Shown here piece by piece: positions 11,885 to 22,016 of a DNA stretch of 64,000 bases (position 1 is the stretch's first letter; each line of letters starts with the position of its first letter). Both the position numbers and the translations under genes were made by a program. Source of the stretch: Amaranthus tricolor (lineage: Eukaryota > Streptophyta > Magnoliopsida > Caryophyllales > Amaranthaceae); the NCBI RefSeq assembly GCF_026212465.1, contig NC_080052.1, forward strand, positions 17,391,239 to 17,455,238, read 5' to 3'. A model generated the notes under the pieces. The model saw only the letters and a program-made list of their open reading frames with translations. It was not told the origin of the DNA and did no database searches.

Positions 11885-12165
11885 TTGCTGCGGTTTTACC
11901 CTGACCGCAGCAAATAATGCCCTGTTATTTGCTGCGGTTTTGCACTGACCGCAGTAAATAATGCCCTGTTATTTGCTGCGGTTCTGCCCTGACCGCAGCA
12001 AATAATGCCCTGTTATTTGCTGCGGTTTTGCCCATGACCGCAGCAAATAATGCATTTTTGGCTGCGGTTTTTAACCGCAGCATTTAAAATTGGCTATTTG
12101 CTGCTATCACTATTGCTTGGGGCCAAAACCGCAGCAAATAATGGCCAAAAAACCGCAACAAATGA
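11885..12165. repeat. right subterminal GCTGCGG repeat array of CACTA element
   Basis: A tandem unit of about 50 bases, TTTGCTGCGGTTTTGCCCTG then ACCGCAGCAAATAATGCCCTG, repeats four times from 11885 to about 12052, followed by looser copies to 12165. More regular than the left array. Confidence 0.9.
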
Positions 12166-12213
12166 GGTTTTTTCCACTAGTGAAATTTGTTGGAATACAA
12201 AGAGATGGTCAAA

Positions 12214-13372
12214 TGCAACAAGAGGGGGGGAGGGATAATTGTTGTGTATTAAGATTTACTACGTTTTTGCTCGAACTTGCGGAATTTTAACGAACAAAAT
12301 AAAACTTAAACTTAAGAAGCAAGAAATAAAAGGAGACAAAGATTTTACATGGAAACCTTCTTGGCCTAATAAGAAGGAAAACCACGACCCCCCGGGATTT
12401 CAAAATTCTCACTATGTTTTAGGCAATCAATTACAATTACATAAAACAACGTTTGCTTCACTTGAAGCTTCTCTACTCTAGGCCTAATTCTCTTTCTCTA
12501 TTCTCCCTTTCTCTTTCTCTTCTCACGTTTCTTTTCTCTATTCCCTTAGACTTCCCACAAGTCTAATTACAACAAGTCACTCAACAACCCTTACAAGGCC
12601 AATTCTCAAGAGGATTACAATTAAAATAATTACTTAAGAAAAATATAATAAATTAATTGGCATTTAAAAATTGAAAATATTTTTCTTAATTTGATCTCCC
12701 TTTTATGGACACTCTTGAATACATTTTGATTCGAGCAAAGTCCCTCCTATTTATAGTGGAAACAGCCGTCAGTTTCCACAAGCTTAACGTCCACTATCTC
12801 ACACGATTTTAGTGAAAATGGTAGTGGGTTGCTAAGAATAGAATCCGGTTGCCCTTTGCTAAAAATAGAAGACGGTTCCATCATGCTAAAAATAGCATAG
12901 GAGTCAAAAACAAAGATCCTAATAAAAAGGAGATACTTTTTCAAAGGAATATTCTTAGGCTATTTTTAGATAACCTAACAATAGATTTGCCAACTAGCTT
13001 ACTAATTAATCTAAGCAACTGATTTAATTATTTATCCGTTTACATCAACATAAAAACAGAAAATTAAAATAACTACAATTATCCAGTCGATGCTATTCTC
13101 CAGACCTGCTACGTAGGAACAGCATACTGTCTCCAGCTTCAACTTCTGTCAGATTGTTCTTTTTGGGAACAGTAGACTGTACGTCTACTTTGAACATTAT
13201 AACACTTATCTAACTTCTTGGACATTTTAAGACATGTACAACTTCCACGAACCAAGTCATAGGCTTCATCAACGATTCAAACTAAATCGGATATTTACCT
13301 ACAAAACAATCTACAAAAATATGTTTGTTTATTTAAAAGTGAAGTCATCATCAAAACCTTAAGAGGCCAACA
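12214..13372 (-). repeat. 3' LTR of Sirevirus-like element
   Basis: On the minus strand the LTR starts TGTTGGCCTCTTAAGG right after the polypurine tract and ends near CTTGTTGCA at 12214. Its start, its end and several internal blocks ('tggaaaccttct', 'aaaccacgacccc', 'tttacaatt') match the solo LTR at 40863-42326. Thirty-one bases separate it from the CACTA element. A target duplication cannot be checked because the 5' LTR is missing. Confidence 0.8.
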
Positions 13373-13376
13373 AATT

Positions 13377-13386
13377 CCCCCTTTTT
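13377..13386 (-). other. polypurine tract next to 3' LTR
   Basis: AAAAAGGGGG on the minus strand, four bases before the LTR start, the expected priming site for plus-strand DNA synthesis. Confidence 0.75.
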
Positions 13387-14119
13387 GATGATGACAAACT
13401 TTATAAACAAACTTAAATAAAATAGAGTAAAACAAAATTCTTAGAGCATACTAGAGATTAAAGCAACTCTAAATAACTTAGCAAATCAACTCGTTACAAT
13501 ATAATTTACCAAGCATTCGCAGTAAAACACTTTACTCCATAATATCAAATATGTTTAAAAATATTCAAAATTAATTAAACTAAAAACTTAAATGAAATGA
13601 ACTAAAATAAACTAGAATAGTCTAAAATAATTAAACTAACACAAATTATTAAGTATTTTCAACAGAATCAACTTTAAAACAAATTCACAAAAACAAGTAA
13701 AAACTTAAGAACAACACAGATGATCAAAAAGACAACACAGATGATCAGCTAGCATAAACACAGCAGCACATTATATAAATCAATCAAGATATGTTACTGT
13801 GTATTCACAGCTCCTCTTAAGTTTGTGCATAATCTTCCCCCTTTTGTCATCAATCAAAAAGAATTGGGGGTATCAAACCTCAACACAAACCATATAGATT
13901 TGTCAGTGATGAAAGCAAGAAACAATAATGAAAGTAAGCACCATAGAAGTAATCAAATCTGCATATGGTTAGTTATCACAGACCACTAATAAAAGCAAAG
14001 AAAGAAAAGTAGCAGATGTTCAACATTACAACATTGTACCCCAGATGGTACAAAATAAAAAGTGAAATTGTTTATGAAATGTAACAGCCAACATATCTTA
14101 AAAAACATTGGGATAGGGA
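13387..14119 (-). other. non-coding 3' internal region of Sirevirus-like element
   Basis: AT-rich sequence between the env-like ORF and the 3' LTR with no open frame. It contains a short direct repeat (GACAACACAGATGATCA, near 13730 and 13742) and the extra polypurine tract. Confidence 0.6.
13835..13845 (-). other. second polypurine tract copy
   Basis: AAAAGGGGGAA on the minus strand preceded by 'gatgac', the same context as the LTR-proximal tract ('gatgatgac' lies just across it). Repeated polypurine tracts upstream of the 3' LTR are a described Sirevirus feature. Confidence 0.5.
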
Positions 14120-15775
14120 TCAAGGGGCAGTCTCTTCTTCATCTACATATTCGGTCTGCACTTCTACTGTATCCAACTTTGCACCAAGACAATTCTCCAT
14201 CATGGTAAGTTGATCAACAATTGAAGCGAGTGAGACACGAACTTCATCTTGAAAAGCACTGAATTGAGACTGTAGGTCATTGAGTTTAGAGAGAACAAAA
14301 TGTGAAGATGCTTCAGGAATAGGATCAGCACAGCCAGTACCAGGTGATGATGGAAATGTTGGTGGTGTAAAGTGAATAGGTGATGGAGGTGGTGATGGAA
14401 TTTGATCTGGTAGTGGAGTGTTTGGCTTGGGAGAGAAGGGTTCAGTTGATGTAGACTCAGGAATGGTTTCAAATGTGGTATCATCAACCATTGCAGCCTT
14501 TCGTTTTGAAGCGAGCCTCCTACTCTTCCTTTGAAAAGCTTTAGCCTTCTTCCTTAATGCAATCACAGTCTCTTCATCACTAGAATCATGACAGAGATTG
14601 TGAGGCACATCTTCTCCTAAAGCTTCCTCTTCTTCTACTGTTTCCCCCTTACTTGCCTCCTCTTCCTGTTCCCTTTCTTTACCTGTTTCAGTGGGAACAG
14701 GCCCTTGTTCTTCTTCTTCTTCCTGATCTCCCTCCCTTAATTTTTCTTCTTCTTCCTCAAATTCTTCCTCATCAGATCCTACTTCAACAACCTCCTCTGA
14801 TTCATGTATCAATACCCCTTCATTGTTTAATTTGAGATGCAAATTTTGCAAACATTTTGCACCTATTTTCATATTGGGTCCCATTGGGAACTTCAACCCA
14901 TCCAATGGTACCCCAAACTTTCTGAAAATCCAAGTAAGCAACCCCCCATAACCAACAAAATTTTTCTTCTCAATACAGTCAGACAAATGCGATATCATCA
15001 ATGACGGAAAATTTATCTTTATGTGATTATCCAAGCAATAAATCAAGGTTGCATCACGTAAACTTACTTCGCTCCTTTTAGAATTTCGGGGCAAAATAAA
15101 TCTACGTGCAACATTATATAATAATTTATGCATTTGAGACAAGATATTGTGACTGATCTTCCCCTTCTTTTGTTCAACCCCCAAAAATTTAAAAATTGTC
15201 TTTTCATTAATTCCAGAAAAAACTATTTTTGTACCAACACAATACGTATCAAAACCAACATTAGGAACACTAAACCACTCCCCCAGCAACGCACTGTTAA
15301 ACTCTATTTTGATGTTCTTAACACTACTAGAACACATCCCACCATCATTAGAGAAATTTAAAATGAATTCTCGCATAAGATTTGGGAAAATGGAATTACA
15401 ACTGAAATTTGTCATTAAAACCTCCCATTCTTGATTTTGTAAAATGTCATGCAATTTAGGAAAGTGAGTAGAATCATACCAGTACTTGTCTAACCCGAAT
15501 CCTACAGACATTTCTTTTGAAACTTCTTCAGCACTATTAGGATCAGCAGGCTTCGAGCGTTTGACTGCTTTGGAAGATGATCCACCTTTTGGTGAGAAAA
15601 TCTTGCATTTGGTACCAACCGGTTCAGTGGATTGTTTGGGTGATGCATTTGTGGTCTCTGTGGTGGTGAGTGGTGCAGCATCCAACAATGGTGGAGGATG
15701 AACCACTCTCAGAGGTTTTGGCTGTGATTGTTTACGGAATTTAGGGGTTTTCTTTGAGGAACTTGGGGTTTTCAT
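14120..15775 (-). CDS. env-like third ORF of Sirevirus-like Copia element
   Basis: An uninterrupted 551-codon frame downstream of RNase H. Residues 1-85 are basic and Pro/Ser/Thr-rich (KKTPKFRKQ); about 95-310 form a globular part (LDKYWYDSTHFPKLHDILQN ... FSVPNVGFDTYCVG) resembling the 'putative plant transposon protein' domain found in retroelement ORFs; 325-400 is a long Glu-rich acidic stretch; 400-430 is Lys/Arg-rich; 440-490 is Pro/Ser-rich; the last 55 residues have a heptad pattern (LNDLQSQFSAFQDEV) and likely form a coiled coil. No signal peptide and no convincing transmembrane segment are visible, so 'env-like' is a positional name. It is intact while pol is broken. Function unknown. 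Confidence 0.75.
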   Translation of the reverse strand: MKTPSSSKKTPKFRKQSQPKPLRVVHPPPLLDAAPLTTTETTNASPKQSTEPVGTKCKIFSPKGGSSSKAVKRSKPADPNSAEEVSKEMSVGFGLDKYWYDSTHFPKLHDILQNQEWEVLMTNFSCNSIFPNLMREFILNFSNDGGMCSSSVKNIKIEFNSALLGEWFSVPNVGFDTYCVGTKIVFSGINEKTIFKFLGVEQKKGKISHNILSQMHKLLYNVARRFILPRNSKRSEVSLRDATLIYCLDNHIKINFPSLMISHLSDCIEKKNFVGYGGLLTWIFRKFGVPLDGLKFPMGPNMKIGAKCLQNLHLKLNNEGVLIHESEEVVEVGSDEEEFEEEEEKLREGDQEEEEEQGPVPTETGKEREQEEEASKGETVEEEEALGEDVPHNLCHDSSDEETVIALRKKAKAFQRKSRRLASKRKAAMVDDTTFETIPESTSTEPFSPKPNTPLPDQIPSPPPSPIHFTPPTFPSSPGTGCADPIPEASSHFVLSKLNDLQSQFSAFQDEVRVSLASIVDQLTMMENCLGAKLDTVEVQTEYVDEEETAP

Positions 15776-16277
15776 TTTGAAGAGTTGAATAGATTGAGAG
15801 AAAGGAAGGAGGACGGTTTCTTGAAGAGGAATTGAGAAGGCGTGTGAAGTGTGAAGTAAGGGAAGGGTTTAATAAAGTGGTGAAATGACGGTTACCTTAA
15901 GTCCCATCTCATCAAAGCCATTCATCATTGCTTTGATATGGAAAGATTGTGTGGTTTTGGGATTAAACCGTTTCCCATTTAATTTAAGTTGGCTATTCAT
16001 TAATAAAAATATGAAATATATAATAAAGTATGAAAACAAAATAGTATGATATTAAATGAATTATGATATTATAAAATATTATTCGAAGAAAATAATGAAC
16101 ATACTGCTTTGGTCTGATCAAATTAACAACATGCAAACAAGAAGACATTCATCGTACAAACTTTATTATGTGTTTACCTGATCCATTCAATAATTGATTC
16201 ACAATCAAGATATTGAGGTTGATTCCTGACCTTTTCAATCTCATGATGCTTCATAGGGAATTTTATGCAAACAACTT
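15776..16277 (-). other. spacer between RNase H and env-like ORF
   Basis: About 500 non-coding bases within the Sirevirus-like element, AT-rich, without a recognisable motif. Confidence 0.6.
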
Positions 16278-18089
16278 TTAGTGGAGCTTGATCATACCAA
16301 GTTCCAATCTCATCTTTTCATATTGTTCCCTTGGAAGAGGTTTGGTCAAGATATCTGCAACTTGTTCATTAGTGTTAACATGCTTTACTACAATATTATT
16401 ATTCTCAACATTATCCTTAAGAAAATGATGTCTAATATGTATGTGTTTAGCTCGTGAATGATGCACTGGATCTTTAGATATACATATGGCATTGGTATTA
16501 TCACAATAAATAGGAACACATTCAAACTTAATACCAAAATCTCTTAGCTGCTGTTTTATCCAAAGCATTTGGGAACAACAAGCTGCTGCTGCTACGTATT
16601 CAGCTTCTGCAGTGGATAATGCAACAGTGTTTTGTTTCTTGGAACTCCATGAAACTAAACATGAGCCAAGAAATTGTACCATACCTGATGTACTTTTTCT
16701 ATTTACAAGATCACCTGCATAATCTGCATCACCAAAACCTTTTAAATCATAAACATCACTTTTGGGATAAAATAAGGACAAGTCGTCTGTTCCCTTCAAA
16801 TATCTTAAAATTCGTTTGACTGCAGTGAGATGTGATTCTTTAGGATTTGATTGAAATCTAACACATAAACCAACACTAAAGGAAATATCAGATGTACTTG
16901 CAGTTAGATATAATAAATAACCAATCATGCCTCTATACATAGTTTGATCAATATTAGTTCCCTTTAAGTCTTCATCTAATCTAACATTTGTAGCCATGGG
17001 TGTATGGTTGGTTTTAGCATTGGTTAGTCCATATTTCTTTAGAAGTTCTTTTATATATTTTTGTTGATGAATAAAAATACCATTTTCAGTCTGTTTAATT
17101 TGTAACCCAAGGAAGAAATTTAATTCTCCCATCATGCTCATTTCAAATTCTGTCCCCATTAGGTTAGCAAATTCTTTACATAATAAATCATTAGTAGCAC
17201 CAAAAATAATATCATCAACATAAATTTGAACAACCAAAATATTAGAACCTTTATTCTTAAAGAACAAGGTTTTGTCGATTTTTCCTCTAATAAAGTTATT
17301 TTGTATCAAAAACTTTAACAGTCTTTCATACCATTGTCTAGGAGCTTGCTTTAAGCCATATAGAGCTTTATCAAGCTTGTAGACATGATCAAGACAAGAG
17401 GTATTCTCAAAACCTGGGGGTTGTTCCACAAAAACTTCTTCATCAAGAAATCCATTTAAAAAAGCACATTTCACATCCATTTGATATAGTTTAAAATTCA
17501 TAAATGCAGCAAAAGAAATTAAAATTCTAATGGCCTCTAACCTTGCTACCGGAGCAAAAGTCTCGGTGTAATCAATACCTTCTTGTTGATTATACCCTTT
17601 GACTACGAGTCTTGCTTTGTTTCTAATAATTATTCCATGCTCATCTAGCTTATTCCGAAATACCCATTTCAGACCAATTACCTTCTTGTGTTTCGGTTTG
17701 GGTTCCAAGTGCCACACTTTATTTCTATCAAACTCGTTCAATTCATCTTGCATGGCAACTATCCAATCGGAATCCTTTAGAGCTTCCTCGTGATTTTTGG
17801 GTTCAAGCGATGATAGGAACGCAAAATGTGCACAGAAATTTCTTAATTGGGATCTAGTTTGTGTTCCCTTATTCATATCACTTATAATCAGATCAAGAGG
17901 ATGATAACTTTGATATTTCCAAGGTTTGGGCACGAATTCTCTTGAGGGAACAGTAGCATGTTCTGGTTCAACAGCTTGATTGTCATTCTGTTCAGCTACT
18001 GGATCATTTTGCTCATCTGTGGGAACAGCTGGATTGGGAACAGTCTGCTGGTCCTGTTTCTTCTGCCTCTTCTTGTATCGACTGTTCAC
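16278..18089 (-). pseudogene. Copia reverse transcriptase and RNase H (pol 3' part)
   Basis: A 603-codon frame, open to its natural end. Seen: a Pro/Gln-rich linker (1-60); RT from about residue 100 with [47 protein letters not shown] and YVDDIIFGA, the Copia form of the catalytic YxDD; RNase H with [20 protein letters not shown] and IYCDNTNA, holding its acidic residues. Normally fused to integrase as one polyprotein; here a frameshift in the linker (overlap 18013-18089) separates it. The RT motifs are intact, so loss of function comes from the breaks upstream. Confidence 0.92.
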
Positions 18090-18858
18090 TTGCTGTTCCT
18101 TGATCTTGCACCTTCATTTCTTCATCATCTTCTAAATTTGCAAGACCTATTTTGATATTTTTTATTTCCTGTTCACTTGTTGAAAAGTTAGTTTCATCAA
18201 AAATTATGTGAATAGATTCCTCTACGCACATTGTTCTCTTATTATAAACTCTGTAAGCTTTGCTATGTGATGAATAACCGAGAAATACTGCTTCATCACT
18301 TCTTTCATCAAACTTACCTATATTTCGTTTACCATTCACATGAACAAAACATTTGCATCCAAACACACGAAAATAGAAAATATTTGGTTTAACACCTTTA
18401 AGTAATTCATAGGGTGTCTTAGAAGTGATTGGCCTTATTAGTACACGGTTCAAAATATAGCATGCAGTATTGACGGCCTCGGCCCAATAATTCCTAGGTA
18501 GACCACTAGCAATCAACATGGTCCTAGCCATCTCTTCTAGGGTTCTATTCTTTCTTTCTACTACTCCATTTTGTTGTGGTGTTCTAGGAGCGGAAAAATT
18601 ATGATTTATACCATGTTCATTGCAATAATTCATGAAATTTGAATTTTCAAATTCTTTGCCATTATCCGATCTTATGTGAACAATGAAATTATTGGTAGAT
18701 TTTTGTATTTTATTAGCAAAAGAAACAAATTCATCGAAAGCTTTATCTTTGCTTACTAAAAATAAGGTCCAAGTAAATCTACTAAAATCATCAATTATGA
18801 CAAACACGTATCTTTTGCCACTACGGCTTTGTGTTCTCATAGGTCCACATAGATCCAT
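18013..18858 (-). pseudogene. Copia integrase core
   Basis: The frame starts MDLCGPMRTQSRSGKRYVFV, with DDFSRFTWTLF, IRSDNGKEFEN and [20 protein letters not shown]: the D,D,E catalytic triad of Copia integrases, followed by the C-terminal part (VFGCKCFVHVNG, EAVFLGYSSHSKAYRVYN). It is cut from the protease frame by a single TAA (18877-18879) and from RT by a frameshift near 18060. Confidence 0.92.
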
Positions 18859-18876
18859 ATGAATTAATTCTAATGG

Positions 18877-19476
18877 TTAAGAGGTAGTCACCAGATACTT
18901 TGATTTAAAGGATGACCGCATTTGTTTTCCTTTAGCACAAGGATCACAAATTTCATTTTTGAGCAATTTTATTGCAGGTAATCCTCTTACTAGGTCTTTT
19001 GATCTTAAAGTGTTAATCAATGAATAGCTAGCATGACCTAGACGCTTGTGCCAAAGAAGTGGGTCTTCTTCTATAACGCTTAAACACGTTAGACTGTTTC
19101 TGGGAACAGTGTCCAGGTCCACCACATAAGTGTTCCCTTTTCTGATTCCCTCTAGCACAGGGTCTCCTGTGTTGTTCCTAGAAATTATGCATCGTTCAGA
19201 AGTAAACTTAACAGAGTTATCTTTGTCACAAAATTGAGAAATACTTAAAAGATTGTGTTTTAGATTCTCGACTAAAAATACATTGTCAATGGCATGGGAA
19301 CTTGACCTTCCAACTTTTCCTTTGGCGATTATCTCACCCTTCATATTATCACCGAAGGTTACAGTTCCCCCATCATACGCTTCAAGTGAGAGAAATCTTG
19401 ATTTATCACCCGTCATGTGCTTGGAACACCCACTGTCGAGATACCATGAGTTGTTCCCCCTCACTTGAACCTGCAA
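18877..19476 (-). pseudogene. Copia aspartic protease and pre-integrase zinc domain
   Basis: WYLDSGCSKHMTGDKSRF carries the DSG active site of Copia proteases. The C-terminal part (LLWHKRLGHASYSLINTL then CDPCAKGKQMRSSF) is the HHCC zinc-binding domain before integrase. Bounded by an in-frame stop upstream (19483-19485) and one downstream (18877-18879), both single-codon nonsense changes in an otherwise continuous frame. Confidence 0.9.
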
Positions 19477-19485
19477 AGCAAACTA

Positions 19486-20487
19486 ATGGTTAGGTTCAGG
19501 AACCCAGTCAGCCTTGGGTTCCCTGTCGATTACATTTGAATCATGTTTCTTAATCCATATGCTTTCGACATAAGTTTTATTTGCTTTAGTGTGTTGTTCC
19601 CTTTTTACACATTGATATTTTAGGTGTCCAATTTTACCACAAAAGGAACAGATTTTACTACTAGGGAGATCTACATAGACTTTTTTTCTTTTATCATTCT
19701 TAACATAACCTAGACCTTCTTTACTCTTGGTTTTAGCATTTAAAATTCATTTGGGAATTTCATTGAATTTCCCTTTTCCTCTTAAGTTAATTTGATCTTT
19801 TAGAAACTTATTTTCTTTTTCACATGATTCTAATTTTAATTTTATTTCTTGAAATTCCGTGCTAAACACATGAGAGGTTTTTTCATTTTCAACCCATTTT
19901 AATCCTATCAATTTGTTTTGATTTAATTCAATGTTAAGAATAATGAAATCCTGCTTTAATTTCTCCAATTGTTCTTTTAAAATGATATTCTTATCTAACA
20001 AATCAAAAAATCTACTTTTCACATCGATCCTAAAGGAATTTAGGTATGAGATATGATCTCTACTTAAGTTAAGGTCTTTCTCAATTTGGAGACACTTAGC
20101 TGTTTTTTCATCCAACTTTTCTTGTGTCTCTAAAAGCAATTTAATTAATTTATTCTTACTTAAGTTAGACAGTTGTTTAGGAGATGGACTAGAAGACATT
20201 ACCTCTCTTTCCTTAGACTCTTCATGAGATGCTATGAGACACAGATTTGCGGTTTTTTTCTCTACTGGAGCTTCAGTTTCAGCTTCGCTTTCACTATCAC
20301 CCCAAGCTGCGATCATAGCTTTTCGAAAATCAGTTCTAAAGTTTCCTTTCTTAGGCATCCTTCCAGCTTCTCTTGTCTTACCCTTGCCCTTCTCATTCTT
20401 CCATAGAGGGCAATCCTTAATGAAGTGGTCAGTACTTTTACATTTGTGGCATTCAAAATTTGTCTTCATGTTAGCAGTTCCTTTTTA
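19486..20487 (-). pseudogene. Copia gag, C-terminal part with two CCHC knuckles
   Basis: CHKCKSTDHFIKDCP (near 20410-20455) and CSFCGKIGHLKYQC (near 19610-19655) are retroviral-type zinc knuckles; between them lies a Lys/Glu/Leu-rich region with coiled-coil character (19750-20200). A stop at 19747-19749 splits the frame. The N-terminal capsid-like domain is missing because another element begins at about 20488. Confidence 0.85.
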
Positions 20488-20927
20488 GTATTATCCTCAT
20501 TTCTTTGGTTGCCAAAAAATCTGAAATTCCTAGGAATTGTAAAAGGGAATTATTATTTGTCGCCACCTTTTTCATTTTATCGCCACCCTTCTAGTGAAAT
20601 TACGATATTACCCCTGGCCTTTAAAAAATTACAAAAATGCCACTTAACTTTAAAAATGTTTAACAAATGTAATTGGCACTTAATAATACTATCATCGCTT
20701 AATAACATTATTATCGGAACTCTATATATATTGAATTTTCAGAGGCGTTATTGTAGTATATTCGAATTCAAACACGATACTTTCTCTCTAAAAACACTAC
20801 GTTAACTTAAACAAGCTAGAACTCTACATCGAACATCAATGGCATACCAAGACGAGCATGGTAACGATTCGGTAAGTAATTAACCGGTTCGATTTTTGGC
20901 TTGAAAAAAAAATAAAAATTGGGAAGG

Positions 20928-21010
20928 AGTCGCACAAACCAGTCGCACAAAAAGTACGACTGGACCTAGGCTGAGTCGCACTTTTTGTGCGACTGGTTTG
21001 TGCGACTAGG
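20928..21010. repeat. nested palindrome of GTCGCAC units
   Basis: AGTCGCACAAACCAGTCGCA... and its inverse ...TGCGACTGGTTTGTGCGACT form long arms around a short ACCTAGG-containing centre; each arm itself contains the smaller palindrome CAGTCGCAC-AAAAAGTGCGACTG. Strong hairpin potential. Copies: 21204-21262, 21468-21560, 34965-35055, 35909-35990. Confidence 0.85.
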
Positions 21011-21203
21011 AATTTTTTTTTTATTTTATTTTTTTATTTTTTTTTTGTGTTTTTGAATTTCGAAATTTAATATATCTTGCATGTAATTAAATCATTATTT
21101 AAGTTTTTATTAATTAATATATTTTAATTTATTATAATAATTAGTGTAGTGGTGTTAAATATTAAAAATTCGAAATTTTTTTTAAAAAAAAATAATAATA
21201 AAA

Positions 21204-21560
21204 CCAGTCGCACAAAAAGTGCGACTGTGCCTAGGGTGAGTCGCACTTTTTGTGCGACTGGAAAGATTTTTTTTTTTTTAATATTTTTTTTGTGTTTTTG
21301 AATGTCGAAGTTTAAAATATCTTGCATGTAATTAATTTATTGTTTAAGTTGTTGTTAATCAATATATTTTAATTTATTATATTATGATAATGTTATTATA
21401 ATAATTAGTGTAGTAGTGTTGAATATTAAAAATTCGAAATTTTTTTTTTTAAAAAAAAATAATATTACCAGTCGCACAAAATGTGCGACTGTGCCTAGGG
21501 TGAGTCGCACAAAAAGTGCGACTGGACCTAGGTGGAGTCGCACTTTTTGTGCGACTGGAA
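21204..21560. repeat. two further GTCGCAC palindrome blocks
   Basis: Blocks at 21204-21262 and 21468-21560, each with AGTCGCAC and GTGCGACT arms spaced by CCTAGG. They sit within AT-rich sequence ('atatcttgcatgtaatta', 'aatattaaaaattcgaaat') that is itself repeated in tandem (about 21060-21200, 21290-21470), so the interior is a degenerate tandem array. Confidence 0.8.
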
Positions 21561-22016
21561 TTTATTTTTTTTATTATTTTTTTTATTTGTTGGAAGTTCG
21601 AATTATAAAATTTATTTTGTTTAATTAAATTATTTTTTAAGTTTTTTTTATTTCATAAATGTTGTAATATATTATTATATTTTAAAGTATTATTGTGCTA
21701 TGATAATGTTATTTTATTTTAATTATTTTATTGAAAAATTAATTCTTTGAAAAAACAATGTATTCGATAAATTTAATCATGATTGTATATACGTGCATTG
21801 TTATTTGAATTTTAAAATTATATTTTTATATATTTCATAATCATATATAAATTCGTGCATTAGTTTCTGTACTAGTAATTTGTATTATTAGGGCTTATTT
21901 GGTTACCCTCTATTACATTACCCTTGGAATTTTAATTTCCTAGGAAATAGTATTATCCTCATTTCTTTGGTTGCCAAAAAATCTGAAATTCCTAGGAAAT
22001 GTAAAATCCAAGGATA

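Larger units (their letters stand above)
8597..12182 (+). mobile_element. CACTA (En/Spm) transposon, non-autonomous, with gene cargo
   Basis: The ends are CACTAGTGGAAAAAA at 8597 and its inverse TTTTTTCCACTAGTG ending at 12182; AAA on both sides (8594-8596, 12183-12185) fits the 3-bp CACTA target duplication. Subterminal arrays of TTTGCTGCGG and CCGCAGCAAAT fill both borders, as expected for transposase binding sites. The interior carries no recognisable TnpA or TnpD transposase, but holds a JmjC-type exon (9958-10052) and the C-terminal part of an Ulp1-like protease (11392-11665). A related element in opposite orientation is at 43253-45492. Expected to depend on a transposase supplied elsewhere. 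Confidence 0.9.
12214..20487 (-). mobile_element. Sirevirus-like Copia retrotransposon, 5'-truncated
   Basis: Order on the minus strand: part of gag with two zinc knuckles (19480-20487), protease and pre-integrase (18877-19476), integrase (18013-18858), RT and RNase H (16278-18089), env-like ORF (14120-15775), polypurine tracts, 3' LTR (12214-13372). A third ORF after pol, two CCHC knuckles and repeated polypurine tracts mark Sireviruses among Copia lineages. The 5' LTR and the first part of gag are absent: the sequence switches at about 20487 into the GTCGCAC-palindrome element. Three in-frame stops and a frameshift break gag-pol. Confidence 0.9.
20488..22016 (+). mobile_element. unclassified element with GTCGCAC palindromes, copy 1
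   Basis: The copy starts and ends with the same ~50-base phrase (TATTATCCTCATTTCTTTGG then TTGCCAAAAAATCTGAAATTCCTAGG) at 20488 and about 21949. In between are: a segment starting GGGAATTATTATTTGTCGCC; a promoter-like stretch with TATATATTGAATTTTC (20721); a possible first exon, ATGGCATACCAAGACGAGCATGG (20839), reading MAYQDEHGNDS and ending at a donor (gtaagt); then three blocks of GTCGCAC palindromes. Copy 2 at 34755-36135 has the same blocks in a rotated order. No transposase is recognisable. It breaks the gag of the Sirevirus-like element. Confidence 0.6.

Noticed and set aside
12050..12481. Short frames at the CACTA/LTR boundary
   Set aside because: They cross transposon ends and LTR sequence.
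14653..14835. Leu/Pro-rich frame on the plus strand
   Set aside because: Antisense to the Glu-rich tract of the env-like ORF.
20929..21010. CRISPR-like spaced palindromes
   Set aside because: Spacers are not unique and this is a plant genome; the units are transposon palindromes.
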